Shown piece by piece: positions 26,328 to 34,997 of a stretch of 64,000 nt of DNA. The notes beneath the pieces were generated by a model that ran no database searches, had not been told where the DNA came from, and saw nothing but the letters and a program-made list of their open reading frames with translations. The position numbers and the translations under genes were made by a program. Each line of letters starts with the position of its first letter. Position 1 is the first letter of the stretch. The stretch lies in NCBI GenBank assembly GCA_963803245.1, contig CAWDLI010000016.1:1-64000 (forward strand), read 5' to 3'. Origin of the DNA: JACVRW01 sp963803245. GTDB lineage: Bacteria > Actinomycetota > Thermoleophilia > Solirubrobacterales > Thermoleophilaceae.

Positions 26328-27347
26328 ATGACGACCCCGAGCAAGATAGGAGTGACCGGCGGCGCCGGCTTCATCGGCTCGCACCTCTGCGAACGACTGT
26401 TGGCGGAGGGCCGCCAGGTGATCTGCGTGGACGACCTGTCCCACGGCACCACGGCCAACATGGCCGGATTCGTTCAGCACCCGAACTTCCGGTTCCACCA
26501 GATGGATTGCCGCAACCCGCGCGAGCTCCGCAAGGTGTTCGCGGGCTGCGACGCGATCGCTCATCTGGCTGCCGAGAAGATCCCGCGGTACGGCGGGGCG
26601 CTCCAGACGCTGGAGTCGAACGTGGCCGGGGCGCACGCCGCCTGCGAGGTGGCGCTGTCGCTCGGCGCGCTCGTGATCGTCACGTCGACCTCCGACGTGT
26701 ACGGCAACGCCACGCCGCCGTTCGCCGAGGACGATCACGTGGTGATCGGACCCTCGACCACGCGGCGCTGGGCGTACGCCGTGTCGAAGCTCTACGACGA
26801 GCACATCGCTCTCGCGATGGCCGAGGAGAAGGGCCTTCGCACGGTGATCCTGCGGCTCTTCAACGTCTACGGACCCCGCAACCACCCGACGTGGTGGGGC
26901 GGCCCGGTGACGGCGTTCACCGAGGCGCTGCTCGACGGCGAGATCATGGACCTGCACGGCGACGGGCGCCAGGTGCGGACGTTCACCTACGTCAGCGACA
27001 CCGTCGACGGGTTCGTGAGGGCCCTCGACACGCCCGACGCGGTCGGCGAGATCCTGAACATCGGCGGCGACGAGCCGATCACCATGATCCGGCTGGCCAC
27101 CGCCGTCCAGGAGGGCCTCGGGATCGCGGGACCGCTGCGGGCGAAGCTGCTGCCGTACGAGAAGATCGGCGGCCGCTACCAGGACGTCCGCTGCCGGATC
27201 CCGGACACCGAGAAGGCCGCACGCATCCTGGGCTTCAACGCGAACGTGGGGCTCGCCGAGGGGCTGGCCAGCAGCATCGCCTGGCACGTGGAGCGCCGCC
27301 GGCTGATGGGCGAGGGCCACCCGAGCGGCTCCGCCAGCGCCGCCTGA
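26328..27347 (+). CDS. NAD-dependent nucleotide-sugar epimerase/dehydratase (extended SDR)
   Basis: 339 residues. The Rossmann motif GVTGGAGFIGSHLCERLL is at residue 5, followed by VDDLSHG (NAD specificity), and the catalytic YAVSKLYDE (YxxxK) near residue 149 with STSDVYG as the upstream serine motif. A downstream conserved RLFNVYGPRNHP fits UDP-sugar epimerases and dehydratases. It likely converts a nucleotide sugar used by the locus, but whether it is a 4-epimerase or a dehydratase is not decidable. Placement at the end of the plus-strand block after the glycosyltransferases supports this. Confidence 0.9.
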   Translation: MTTPSKIGVTGGAGFIGSHLCERLLAEGRQVICVDDLSHGTTANMAGFVQHPNFRFHQMDCRNPRELRKVFAGCDAIAHLAAEKIPRYGGALQTLESNVAGAHAACEVALSLGALVIVTSTSDVYGNATPPFAEDDHVVIGPSTTRRWAYAVSKLYDEHIALAMAEEKGLRTVILRLFNVYGPRNHPTWWGGPVTAFTEALLDGEIMDLHGDGRQVRTFTYVSDTVDGFVRALDTPDAVGEILNIGGDEPITMIRLATAVQEGLGIAGPLRAKLLPYEKIGGRYQDVRCRIPDTEKAARILGFNANVGLAEGLASSIAWHVERRRLMGEGHPSGSASAA

Positions 27348-27464
27348 GGCTGCGCTGGGCCGGTTGTCCCCGGGTCCGCGATTCGGTCTTGGGCGCCGTT
27401 TTGCCGCGAGGCTTACGGCGGCGGGGTACGGAGTAGTCGCTCGGGCGTCTGGCGCACTCGGGAC

Positions 27465-27507
27465 GCGCGTCACGTTCAGCCGGCTATAGCGGCTCAACGT
27501 GACGCGC
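27465..27507. repeat. GTGAC-ended hairpin, copy 2
   Basis: Arm 27465-27482 (GCGCGTCACGTTCAGCCG) pairs with 27490-27507 (CGGCTCAACGTGACGCGC) with one mismatch, around a 7-base loop GCTATAG. No T-tract follows. Shared features with the hairpin after dinB are the GTCAC/GTGACGCG ends, a TATAG-containing loop and a CTCAA segment in the right arm. Could be a repetitive extragenic palindrome or a processing/protein-binding site. Confidence 0.7.
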
Positions 27508-27525
27508 ACGGTCGGGACGCTCCGT

Positions 27526-27553
27526 ACGTTGAGCCCGAATGAATGCTCAACGT
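27526..27553. repeat. 9-base inverted repeat, related palindrome
   Basis: ACGTTGAGC (27526-27534) and GCTCAACGT (27545-27553) are perfect inverted repeats with a 10-base spacer. The CTCAACGT word is the same as in the right arm of the hairpin 40 bases upstream, so it may be a degenerate copy of the same element. Confidence 0.6.
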
Positions 27554-27659
27554 CAGTCGCGTGGCCGGCCTAGCAATAGCGACCATCCGAATGTGACGCG
27601 TCTGCGACAGGGCAGCCGCGCTACCTGCCCGCGGTAGACGCCGGAGCCACACCTCGCTG

Positions 27660-27665
27660 TAAGGT
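27660..27665 (+). promoter_or_regulatory. Putative -10 box of the LLM oxidoreductase gene
   Basis: TAAGGT, with an actinobacterial TAnnnT form, ends 11 bases before the ATG at 27677. The expected mRNA leader would be only about 4-5 bases. No confident -35 element was seen. Confidence 0.35.
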
Positions 27666-27676
27666 CGCCCGCCACG

Positions 27677-28531
27677 ATGTCCGCGCCCACCGTCGGCCTG
27701 TTCGCGATCAACTCGTACGCCTGCGCGGACCCGGGTGCGGCCCGGCGGGTCGCGCGGCTGGCGGAGGAGCTGGGTTACGACTCCCTCTGGGCCGGTGAGC
27801 ACGTGGTCGTGCCGAGCCCGCGCGTCGAGCCCTCGCCGATGGACCCTGAGGACCCGATACTCGACCCGCTGATTGCGCTCGCACACCTGGCGGGGGTGAC
27901 CCAGCGCATCCGGCTGGGCACCGGTCTCGTGATCCTTCCGCAGCGCAATCCGCTGGTGCTCGCGAAGCAGGTGGCGAGTCTCGACGTGCTCAGCGGAGGC
28001 CGGCTCATGCTCGGCCTCGGCGTGGGCTACCTCGAGCCCGAGCTGCGCGCCCTGGGAGTGCCGATGGCCGGCCGCGGGGCCCGCGCCGACGAGTACCTGG
28101 CGGCCATGCGCAGCCTCTGGGAGGACGAGGCGCCCAGCTTCAGCGGAACTTACGCGGAGTTCGAGGGCGTGGACGCGCACCCGCGGCCGCTCCAGAGCCC
28201 GCTGCCGGTGGTGATCGGCGGCCACAGCCATGCGGCCCATCTGCGGGCGGCGAGGCACGGAGACGGCTGGTACGGGTTCCTCCTCGGCCTGAGGGCGATA
28301 GCGGAGCAGGGCGAGTCGCTGCGCCGGGCGGTGGAGGAGACCGGACGCGAGCGGCCGCTGCACATCTCTGTGAGTCCCGCGCGCCCGCTCGACGAGGCGG
28401 TGGTGGGCGCCTACGCGGAGCTGGGGGTGGAGCGCCTGATCGTGGTGCCGCGCCCGGAGCTGTCGCTGGACGAGCTGCTCGAGTTCGTCGAGCGAAACGC
28501 GCCGGAGGCCGTGGGCGCCGCGGCGCCCTAG
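27677..28531 (+). CDS. LLM-class oxidoreductase, probably F420-dependent
   Basis: 284 residues. Luciferase-like monooxygenase fold: RVARLAEELGYDSLWAGEHV near the N-terminus, LGTGLVILPQRNPLVLAKQ, SLDVLSGGRLMLGLGVGYLE, and HPRPLQSPLPVVIGGHS near residue 170. This arrangement matches actinobacterial F420-dependent reductases and related flavin enzymes. Substrate unknown. The gene is separated from the polysaccharide block by palindromic repeats and its stop overlaps the convergent wecB-like gene by four bases, so it is probably an independent unit. Confidence 0.85.
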   Translation: MSAPTVGLFAINSYACADPGAARRVARLAEELGYDSLWAGEHVVVPSPRVEPSPMDPEDPILDPLIALAHLAGVTQRIRLGTGLVILPQRNPLVLAKQVASLDVLSGGRLMLGLGVGYLEPELRALGVPMAGRGARADEYLAAMRSLWEDEAPSFSGTYAEFEGVDAHPRPLQSPLPVVIGGHSHAAHLRAARHGDGWYGFLLGLRAIAEQGESLRRAVEETGRERPLHISVSPARPLDEAVVGAYAELGVERLIVVPRPELSLDELLEFVERNAPEAVGAAAP

Positions 28532-29649
28532 GCGAGGGCCAGGCGCTCTTCCACGGCCGGCTGCTGAGCCAGGGCCGCGGTGAGGGCGTCTGCCGAGCGC
28601 TCCGCTGCGTGCCCGTCCCAGAGCGGGATCGCGGAGGGCGTAGGCGGCAGGGTGGAGGGGCGGACACCCGCGATCAGCGCGGGATCGTCGCCGAGCAGCA
28701 CGTTGGTTCCGTGCGTGATGGTCACGGGGCGCTCGGTGTTCGAGCGGAACGTGTAGCAGGGGACTCCGAGCGCGGAGGCCTCCTCCTGGACACCGCCCGA
28801 GTCGGTCACGATCGCTCCCGCCGCTCCCTCGAGCGACAGGAAGTCGAGGTAGCCGGCCGGGCCGATGCAGCGCACGTTCGCGCGCTCCAGCCGCTCGAGG
28901 CCGGATCCGGGGCGCAGGCGCTCCAGCGTTCGCGGGTGCACCGGGAAGACCACGGGCGCCGCGGCGCCGAGCGTCATGAGCGCCTCCACGATCGCGTTCA
29001 GCTGGACGGGGTCGTCCACGTTCGAGGGCCGATGGAGCGTCACGAGGACGTATTCGTGAGCGTTCAGCCCGAGCTCGGTCCAGGCAGCGCGCCGGCGCGC
29101 CCTTCCCTCGAGCTTGCGGAGCGAGTCGATCATCGTGTTGCCCACGTAGTGGATCCGGGCCGGGTCGATGCCCTCGCGCAGGAGGTTCGGCTCGGCCTCG
29201 GGACTGTGGGTGAGGAGCACGTCGGCCATCCGGTCGGTGAGCACCCGGTTGATCTCCTCAGGCATGGACCAGTCGTCCGATCGCAGGCCTGCCTCCAGAT
29301 GGGCCACCGGCACGCCGAGCTTCGCGGCCGCGAGTGCGCAGGCGAGCGTGGAGTTCACGTCGCCGGCCACGACCACCAGGTCAGGCCGGCGCTCCAGCAG
29401 CACGTCCTCGAACCCGACCAGCACCTTGCCGGTCTGGTCGGCGTGCGTGCCGGACCCGACTCCGAGGCTCACGTCGGGCTCGGGGAAGCCGAGGTCCGAG
29501 AGGATGTCGTCGGAGAGGCGCGGGTCGTAGTGCTGGCCGGTGTGGACCACCAGCTGGCGGGTGTGGCCGCGGCGGCGCATCGCCTCGATGACCGGGGCCA
29601 TCTTCACGAAGTTGGGCCGGGCGCCCACCACGTACGCCACGAGCGGCAC
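28528..29649 (-). CDS. wecB: UDP-N-acetylglucosamine 2-epimerase (non-hydrolysing)
   Basis: 373 residues from the GTG at 29649, placed just after a GGGAGG ribosome site; the frame extends upstream to 29742 in a low-complexity arginine-rich stretch. The enzyme interconverts UDP-GlcNAc and UDP-ManNAc. Visible motifs: VVGARPNFVKMAPVIEAM (GTRPE-type loop with an altered GARPN), VVHTGQHYDPRLSDD, VAHLEAGLRS, MPEEINRVLTDRMAD, VTLHRPSNVDD and VTDSGGVQEEASALGVP. Presence in the locus suggests ManNAc or a derivative in the glycan. Confidence 0.92.
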   Translation of the reverse strand: MPLVAYVVGARPNFVKMAPVIEAMRRRGHTRQLVVHTGQHYDPRLSDDILSDLGFPEPDVSLGVGSGTHADQTGKVLVGFEDVLLERRPDLVVVAGDVNSTLACALAAAKLGVPVAHLEAGLRSDDWSMPEEINRVLTDRMADVLLTHSPEAEPNLLREGIDPARIHYVGNTMIDSLRKLEGRARRRAAWTELGLNAHEYVLVTLHRPSNVDDPVQLNAIVEALMTLGAAAPVVFPVHPRTLERLRPGSGLERLERANVRCIGPAGYLDFLSLEGAAGAIVTDSGGVQEEASALGVPCYTFRSNTERPVTITHGTNVLLGDDPALIAGVRPSTLPPTPSAIPLWDGHAAERSADALTAALAQQPAVEERLALA

Positions 29650-29847
29650 GGGCCCTCCCGAGGGCGGCCGCGAGGAGACCGCGCGTGCGAATCGCGCTCG
29701 CGCGCGCGCGCGAAGATCGGTTGTGTTGGCCCCCGGGTCCACCTGCCTCTTGAACGAGCCTAGGTCCGCCCCTTCGAGTGGGAAAGTCGCGATCCGCGAA
29801 TCCCCCCGAACGGCTAGGGGCTGCCCTGGCCGGAGGTCGGGTTTGGC

Positions 29848-31356
29848 TCAGCGAACGCGAAGCGCGAGCGTCTTGGGCGCGGAGCGCGCGCCGGCGGCGT
29901 TGATCGCCACGACGACCAGGCGATAGCGGCCCCGCGCCAGCCCGCGGGCGCGGATGTGGAGCGTCCCGCGCTTCTTGCCCAGCGCCACCCGCCGGGCCCG
30001 CACGCGGCGCGGGTCATGCCCGCGGCGCAGGCGCTGCAGGCGCATGGCCACGCGTGCCTTCCCAGACAGCCTCAGGCGCAGCCGCGCCGACCTGGGACAG
30101 GAGGGCCGGCGCCGGACGCAGATGACACGTGGCAGGAGACGGGCGGCGCGGATCCGCGGCCTGCGCTTCTTCTGCCCGCCGTTGGGGGCGCCGGGCCCGC
30201 CTCCGCCTATGCCGGTGCCGCTGCGAGGGGGGCCCGCGCCGAACTCGTGCGCTCCTGCGTCGGGACGGGCGTCCCGCACGAACCCGTTGCGGTCCGTGGC
30301 GGGGTGGTCGTTGGGGTCGGCGGCGTCGATGGCCGGCGAGCCGGCCCTGAGCCTGAAGTCATGGGTACGCGGGTTGATCCAGCCGAGTGGGGCGGTCAGT
30401 GAGGCGGAGGAGCCCGAGGGCGAGATGCTCTTGCCGGAGCCGCCGCAGGTGTCGCCGACGTTGTGGCGATATGTGATCCCGGCCTTGCACGACCAGCCGC
30501 CGAGGTTGCCCACCCAACGATTCCCCGACCCGACGGCGGGGTCGAGGTTGGCGTCGATCTCAAAGGTGTTGTTACGCACCGTCCAACCCGACAAAGACCC
30601 CCCGCCGGGCCCGACATAGCCCACATACAGCGAGTAGTAGTGCCACGACCCCGCACCCTCCATCGTCGAGTGCTCGAACACGTTGTTCTCCAACGTGACG
30701 TTCCCGTAGCCGGGCGGGGCCGGCACCCACCAGGTCCCCCACGTAAAGAACAGATCCATCGTCGCGCACGCATAGAAATGCGAATTGCGGACCGTCATCC
30801 CAGGCACACCAATCGCATACACACACTCGTTGTGCACCTGCGGATCAGTCACCCGCACATCATGAAAGACGACGTTGTCGAACGTGAAGTTCGCAGCCGA
30901 CACCAAAGCACCCTTCTCATCCGTCACATTGCCGATCCGGCCATTCCTAAAGGTCGAGTTGTCGCCATCGTTGTGGAACGCCAACTGCTTCGTAAACGCA
31001 CCATCCACCTCCAACCCATCGAACACCACATTCGACGCCCCGTTATCCAACGACCGCAACCTCGGCAACCCCGTGCCCTTGAACACCACAGCCTTCGACC
31101 CACCCGACACCACCTGCCCCGGATACGAACCCGGCCCGACGGCGACGACATCGCCGGCGGCAGCCTGCCCGTAGGCATATCCGAAGCTGTGACAGGGCGC
31201 CGCTAGGCAGTTGCCCGAGTCAGACCCGCTCACGGCCACCTGGCGCACGGCGGCCGAGGCGCTCGGGGCCGCCGCGAGCAGCGCGACGAGAGCGCAGAGG
31301 AGCGGCGGCAACGTGCGGCGGCGCACCGCCGTCGGCGGTGTGGTGGAAAGGAGCAA
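29848..31356 (-). CDS. Secreted right-handed beta-helix protein
   Basis: 502 residues. A Sec signal peptide is visible (LPPLLCALVALLAAAPSASA). Residues ~40-330 carry beta-helix (pectate-lyase-like) character: SGSDSGNCLAAPCHSFGYA, then short N-rich turns such as NNVFEHSTMEGAG and NNTFEIDANLDP, and an aspartate-rich ending (SPAIDAADPNDHPATDRNG). The last ~130 residues form an unrelated arginine-rich domain (LRLSGKARVAMRLQRLRRG) of a type that looks like a cell-wall or fold-capping domain. Its core is almost identical at DNA level to part of the gene at 60622. No catalytic residue is recognised; glycan binding or cleavage is inference. Confidence 0.85.
   Translation of the reverse strand: MLLSTTPPTAVRRRTLPPLLCALVALLAAAPSASAAVRQVAVSGSDSGNCLAAPCHSFGYAYGQAAAGDVVAVGPGSYPGQVVSGGSKAVVFKGTGLPRLRSLDNGASNVVFDGLEVDGAFTKQLAFHNDGDNSTFRNGRIGNVTDEKGALVSAANFTFDNVVFHDVRVTDPQVHNECVYAIGVPGMTVRNSHFYACATMDLFFTWGTWWVPAPPGYGNVTLENNVFEHSTMEGAGSWHYYSLYVGYVGPGGGSLSGWTVRNNTFEIDANLDPAVGSGNRWVGNLGGWSCKAGITYRHNVGDTCGGSGKSISPSGSSASLTAPLGWINPRTHDFRLRAGSPAIDAADPNDHPATDRNGFVRDARPDAGAHEFGAGPPRSGTGIGGGGPGAPNGGQKKRRPRIRAARLLPRVICVRRRPSCPRSARLRLRLSGKARVAMRLQRLRRGHDPRRVRARRVALGKKRGTLHIRARGLARGRYRLVVVAINAAGARSAPKTLALRVR
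30370..31133 (-). repeat. 764-bp near-identical inverted repeat, copy A
   Basis: This stretch of the beta-helix gene matches 61973-62736 in opposite orientation over exactly 764 bases with one mismatch noticed (serine versus alanine codon near the end). Codon use inside is visibly less GC-biased at third positions than the surrounding genes (runs of GGT, GTG, TTG and GAT codons). Sharp boundaries inside coding sequence suggest gene conversion or a moved cassette. Confidence 0.9.
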
Positions 31357-31497
31357 CGGAGCTTCTCCTTGGTGGTCCGGTAGGTGGACGGACCACAGAG
31401 TTGTTGGCCGGGCAGGTCGTCCCTGACCTCCCGATTCGGCCCCGCCAGGCTACCGAACGGGCAGCCGACGGCGACGCTTTGCAGCGGAAGTTGCCGC

Positions 31498-33009
31498 TCA
31501 GGGCTCGACGGGAGCGGGCGTGCCGCGCGGCCGCAGGCCGGCGGTGCGGCCGCGGAGCAGACCGCGCACCTCGGCGGCCAGCTTGGGCTCCCGCCAGGCG
31601 CAGAGCACCACGTAGACCACGCTTCCGATCGCGGTGCAGGCCACCAGCCGTCCCGCCTGTCCGACCCCGGCGTCGATCAGCGCCGTGCGCGCCCCGAGCA
31701 TCACGAGGACCGTTCCGAGCGTTGCCTGGGCCACGCCGAAGAGACTTCGGAAGAAGACCATCGGCGAGACCCCCAGTGCGCGGGCCGCGAGCACGGTGCT
31801 CCAAGGTTCGACGAGCGTGGTCGAGATCGCGTAGGCCACCGCCACTCCCACGACGCCCCATTCGAGGCCGATGCCGAAGGCGGCGAGGTGGATCGTGACG
31901 AGCAGCACCGAGAAGCGGAAGATCGTGCGCGTCCGGTCGCGGGCCATCAGGATGTCCACGTTGAGGCTCTGGAGCACCTGAATGATCCCGACCCAGGCCA
32001 GGATCTGGATGACCGGGACCGCGGCGTGCCACTGGTCCCCGAGCACCACCGGCACGAAGTCGGGTGCCATGACCGCGAGCCCCGCGAGTGCCGGCACGGA
32101 GATGCCGGCGAGGATCCGCGTGACGCGCGCCCAGGCGGCCGCGATCCGCTCCGGCTGGTCCTGGATGCGGCAGAAGGCGGGCGACATGACGCGCTGGATC
32201 GGTCCGCCGATCTTGGTGGCCGGCTGGATGACGGTGTTGAACGCGACGGCGTACGCGCCCAGCGCGGCGGTGCCCAGGAAGCGCCCGACCAGGAAGCGGT
32301 CGCCGTTGGTCTGGAGGTAATAGAGCATCCGGTGGCCGAGCATGTAGATGCTGAAGCCGCCGAGGTCGCGCAGGCTCTGGCGCGAGAACTGGAAGCTGGG
32401 CTTCCAGGGGGAGCGCACCCACACCAGGGCGGTGGTCAGCGCCAGGCTGACCAGGTACTGGATGATGATCGCCCAGGCGCCCGCGCCGGTGGCGGCGAGC
32501 GTCACGCCCGCCGCGGCGCCGACGAGCGCCCCCGCCATCGGCAGCACCTCCACGCGCCGGAAGTCCATGTCCCGCAGCATCAGCGACAGCTGCGGGGCGC
32601 CGAGCGCGCCGACCACGAAGCTGATCGAGAGGACGGCGAGGAGCGGCTGAGCGTCCGGGTCGCCGTAGAGCGAGGCCAGCGGGCCGGAGAACGCCACGCC
32701 GAGGATCGCGAAGAACACGCCACTGCCGAGCGTCACCCAGAAGGCCGTGTTCTTGTCCAGCTCGGTGAGGTTCTCGCGCTGGACGAGGGCGGCCCCGAGC
32801 GCCAGGTCCGAGAAGACGAGCACGAGGCTCGCGAAGACCAGCGCGAGGGCGGCCAGGCCGTACTCCTCGGGGGTCAGCAGACGCGCGACGGCGATCGCCG
32901 CGACGGCGCGTGCCACCTGCAGACCGATCTGGGATCCGACCACCCAACCGAGGCCCGCGAGCACGCGGGCGCGCAGGTCCGGCACGCCCCGGTCCGGTGC
33001 ATCAGGCAT
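31498..33009 (-). CDS. Lipid-linked oligosaccharide flippase (Wzx/MATE-like)
   Basis: 503 residues with about 12-14 hydrophobic segments, typical of the polysaccharide export family that flips undecaprenyl-linked repeat units across the membrane. It begins with GLGWVVGSQIGLQVARAVAAIAVARLLTPEEYGL, the characteristic first-span and LxPxEyG signature of this family. C-terminal tail is arginine- and proline-rich. It runs divergently from the amidotransferase gene at 33096. Expected partners are the sugar-phosphate transferase and the polymerase encoded elsewhere in this window. Confidence 0.92.
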   Translation of the reverse strand: MPDAPDRGVPDLRARVLAGLGWVVGSQIGLQVARAVAAIAVARLLTPEEYGLAALALVFASLVLVFSDLALGAALVQRENLTELDKNTAFWVTLGSGVFFAILGVAFSGPLASLYGDPDAQPLLAVLSISFVVGALGAPQLSLMLRDMDFRRVEVLPMAGALVGAAAGVTLAATGAGAWAIIIQYLVSLALTTALVWVRSPWKPSFQFSRQSLRDLGGFSIYMLGHRMLYYLQTNGDRFLVGRFLGTAALGAYAVAFNTVIQPATKIGGPIQRVMSPAFCRIQDQPERIAAAWARVTRILAGISVPALAGLAVMAPDFVPVVLGDQWHAAVPVIQILAWVGIIQVLQSLNVDILMARDRTRTIFRFSVLLVTIHLAAFGIGLEWGVVGVAVAYAISTTLVEPWSTVLAARALGVSPMVFFRSLFGVAQATLGTVLVMLGARTALIDAGVGQAGRLVACTAIGSVVYVVLCAWREPKLAAEVRGLLRGRTAGLRPRGTPAPVEP

Positions 33010-33095
33010 CTCTGCGCACGTTAGGGCCGCGGAGCATGGAGCGGCCTGGACGGTCGGTTAGGCTCGCGCGGCCGCACGGCGTCTACCGTGGCGCC

Positions 33096-34997
33096 ATGTG
33101 CGGTATCGCAGGAGCCTTCCGGCTCGACCACGCCGGCGGCCCGGCGCTCCCAGATCACGTCCTGCGGTCGATGACCGAGGTGATCGCGTACCGCGGGCCT
33201 GACGACGCCGGTCACGTGTCCGGTGAGGGCTTCTCGCTCGGGGCGCGCAGACTTTCGATCATCGACGTCGAGGGCGGCCACCAGCCCTTCGCCGACGAGT
33301 CCCGCCGTGTGTGGGCGGCTCAGAACGGCGAGATCTACAACCACGACCTGCTGCGCGAGGGACTCCAGGCGCGCGGCCACGTCCTGCGCAGCCGCTGCGA
33401 CACCGAGGTGCTGCCGCACCTCTACGAGGAGCAAGGCCCGGACCTGGGCGAGCACCTCCGCGGGATGTTCGCTGTCGCGGCCTGGGACCAGGTCGAGCGA
33501 CGCGGCGTGCTGATCCGCGACCGGCTCGGGATCAAGCCGCTCTATTACGCGATCGTCGACGGCCTCGTCGTGTTCGGCTCCGAGCTCAAGTCGGTGCTGG
33601 CCAGCGGGCTCATCAGTCCTGAGCTCGATGCCGAGGCCATCGCCGCCTACCTGACGCTCGGGTACGTGCCGGGGTCGATGACCCCGCTACGCAAGGTGCG
33701 GAAGCTGGAGGCGGGCGAGCGGCTCGTGGTGGCCGGCGGCCAGGCGAAGGTCGAGCGCTGGTGGACCTACCCGGCCCCCGCGGCCGACCCGGTTGCACGC
33801 TCCTCCGGCGAGTGGGCCGAGATCTTGCTCGAGAAGCTCGACGAGTCCGTGCGCATGCGGCTCATGAGCGACGTCCCGCTCGGGGCGATGCTGAGCGGGG
33901 GGCTCGACTCGAGCCTGATCGTCTCGCTGATGGCCCGCCACATGAGCGAGCCGGTGAAGACCTTCGCGGTCGGGTTCGCGGGCGAGGACTCCGAGCTGGG
34001 CGACGCCCGTCGCGTGGCCGAGTGGGGCGGCGCCGAGCACCGCGAGCTCGAGGTGAGCATGCGCAGCGATCCCGATGACCTCGCCCGCCTCGTCTGGCAC
34101 CTGGACGAGCCGCTGGCCGACCTCTCCGCGCTCGGCTTCCTGCCGCTGTGCGAGCTCGCGCGGAGCGAGGTGACCGTGGCCCTGAGCGGTCAGGGCGCGG
34201 ACGAGCTTCTCGGCGGATACCGAAAGCACCGGGTGGCCTCGCTCGCGGAGACGTGGGGGCGGATTCCCGGCCCGCTGCGCCGCGGAGCCGCCACGGCGCT
34301 GCGCCGCGGCCCTGGCCGCACCGGGCGCCTGATGGATGCCCTTGAGGCCCCCGACCCGGTCACGCGCCTGCTGGCGTCGAGCGGCCTGGTCAACGCGGAC
34401 CGTCGGGCGGACCTCTTCGGCGGCGCGCTCGCCGAGCAGTCGGGGGCGGCCGAGGCGGTCCTGCGCGGCCGGATGGCCGGCGCCCCGGGGGCCGGACCGC
34501 TGGAGTCGGCCATGTACCTCGACGCGCGCCTCGGGCTCGTGGACGACATGCTGACCTACTTCGACCGCGCCTCGATGGCGTGCTCGCTCGAGGTGCGGGT
34601 GCCCTTCCTCGACCACGAGCTTGTGGAGCTCTGCGCGCGCATCCCGGCGGCGCACAAGGTTCGCCGCCTCCAGGGCAAGCACGTGCTCCGGCTGGCGGCG
34701 CGCGACAACGTGCCGGAATTCGTCCTCGACAAGCGCAAGCGCGGCTTCTTCAACGAGGCGGTGGGCAGCTGGATCGGCGCGGACGACGGCGCCCTTGTAG
34801 ACGAGCGCCTGCTCGGCCCCGATCCCGCCTACCTGTCCGTGCTCGACCGTGGCGCGGTCGAGCGGGTGGTGCGCGAGTGGCGCGGCGGCCAGGCCGGGCA
34901 CGCCAATCTCCTCCTGGCGCTCGTGATGCTCGAGGTCTGGCTCGCGGAGTACCTCCCGCGGGCGGTCAGTCCGAACCGGGTGCCGGTGGCCGCATGA
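33096..34997 (+). CDS. asnB: Asparagine synthase (glutamine-hydrolysing) family amidotransferase
   Basis: 633 residues. The N-terminal nucleophile cysteine is at residue 2 (MCGIAGAFRLDH), with YRGPDDAGHVS and AQNGEIYNHDLLREGL of the class II glutaminase domain. The ATP-pyrophosphatase synthetase domain has LSGGLDSSLIVSLM (PP-loop) and VALSGQGADELLGGYRKH. All key motifs are intact. Asparagine-synthase-like enzymes are common in polysaccharide loci, where they probably amidate sugar carboxylates rather than aspartate; that role is inference. It overlaps the next glycosyltransferase by ATGA. Confidence 0.93.
   Translation: MCGIAGAFRLDHAGGPALPDHVLRSMTEVIAYRGPDDAGHVSGEGFSLGARRLSIIDVEGGHQPFADESRRVWAAQNGEIYNHDLLREGLQARGHVLRSRCDTEVLPHLYEEQGPDLGEHLRGMFAVAAWDQVERRGVLIRDRLGIKPLYYAIVDGLVVFGSELKSVLASGLISPELDAEAIAAYLTLGYVPGSMTPLRKVRKLEAGERLVVAGGQAKVERWWTYPAPAADPVARSSGEWAEILLEKLDESVRMRLMSDVPLGAMLSGGLDSSLIVSLMARHMSEPVKTFAVGFAGEDSELGDARRVAEWGGAEHRELEVSMRSDPDDLARLVWHLDEPLADLSALGFLPLCELARSEVTVALSGQGADELLGGYRKHRVASLAETWGRIPGPLRRGAATALRRGPGRTGRLMDALEAPDPVTRLLASSGLVNADRRADLFGGALAEQSGAAEAVLRGRMAGAPGAGPLESAMYLDARLGLVDDMLTYFDRASMACSLEVRVPFLDHELVELCARIPAAHKVRRLQGKHVLRLAARDNVPEFVLDKRKRGFFNEAVGSWIGADDGALVDERLLGPDPAYLSVLDRGAVERVVREWRGGQAGHANLLLALVMLEVWLAEYLPRAVSPNRVPVAA

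Larger units (their letters stand above)
27348..27676. other. Intergenic region holding two palindromes
   Basis: 329 bases with no supported gene. It contains a hairpin at 27465-27507, a second inverted repeat at 27526-27553, and a further GTGACGCG motif at 27593-27600. The clustering of related palindromes looks like a small repeat island. Confidence 0.6.

Noticed and set aside
29699..29712. Seven-unit alternating CG run upstream of wecB
   Set aside because: Possible Z-DNA-like tract but expected by chance in such a GC-rich region; no function supported.
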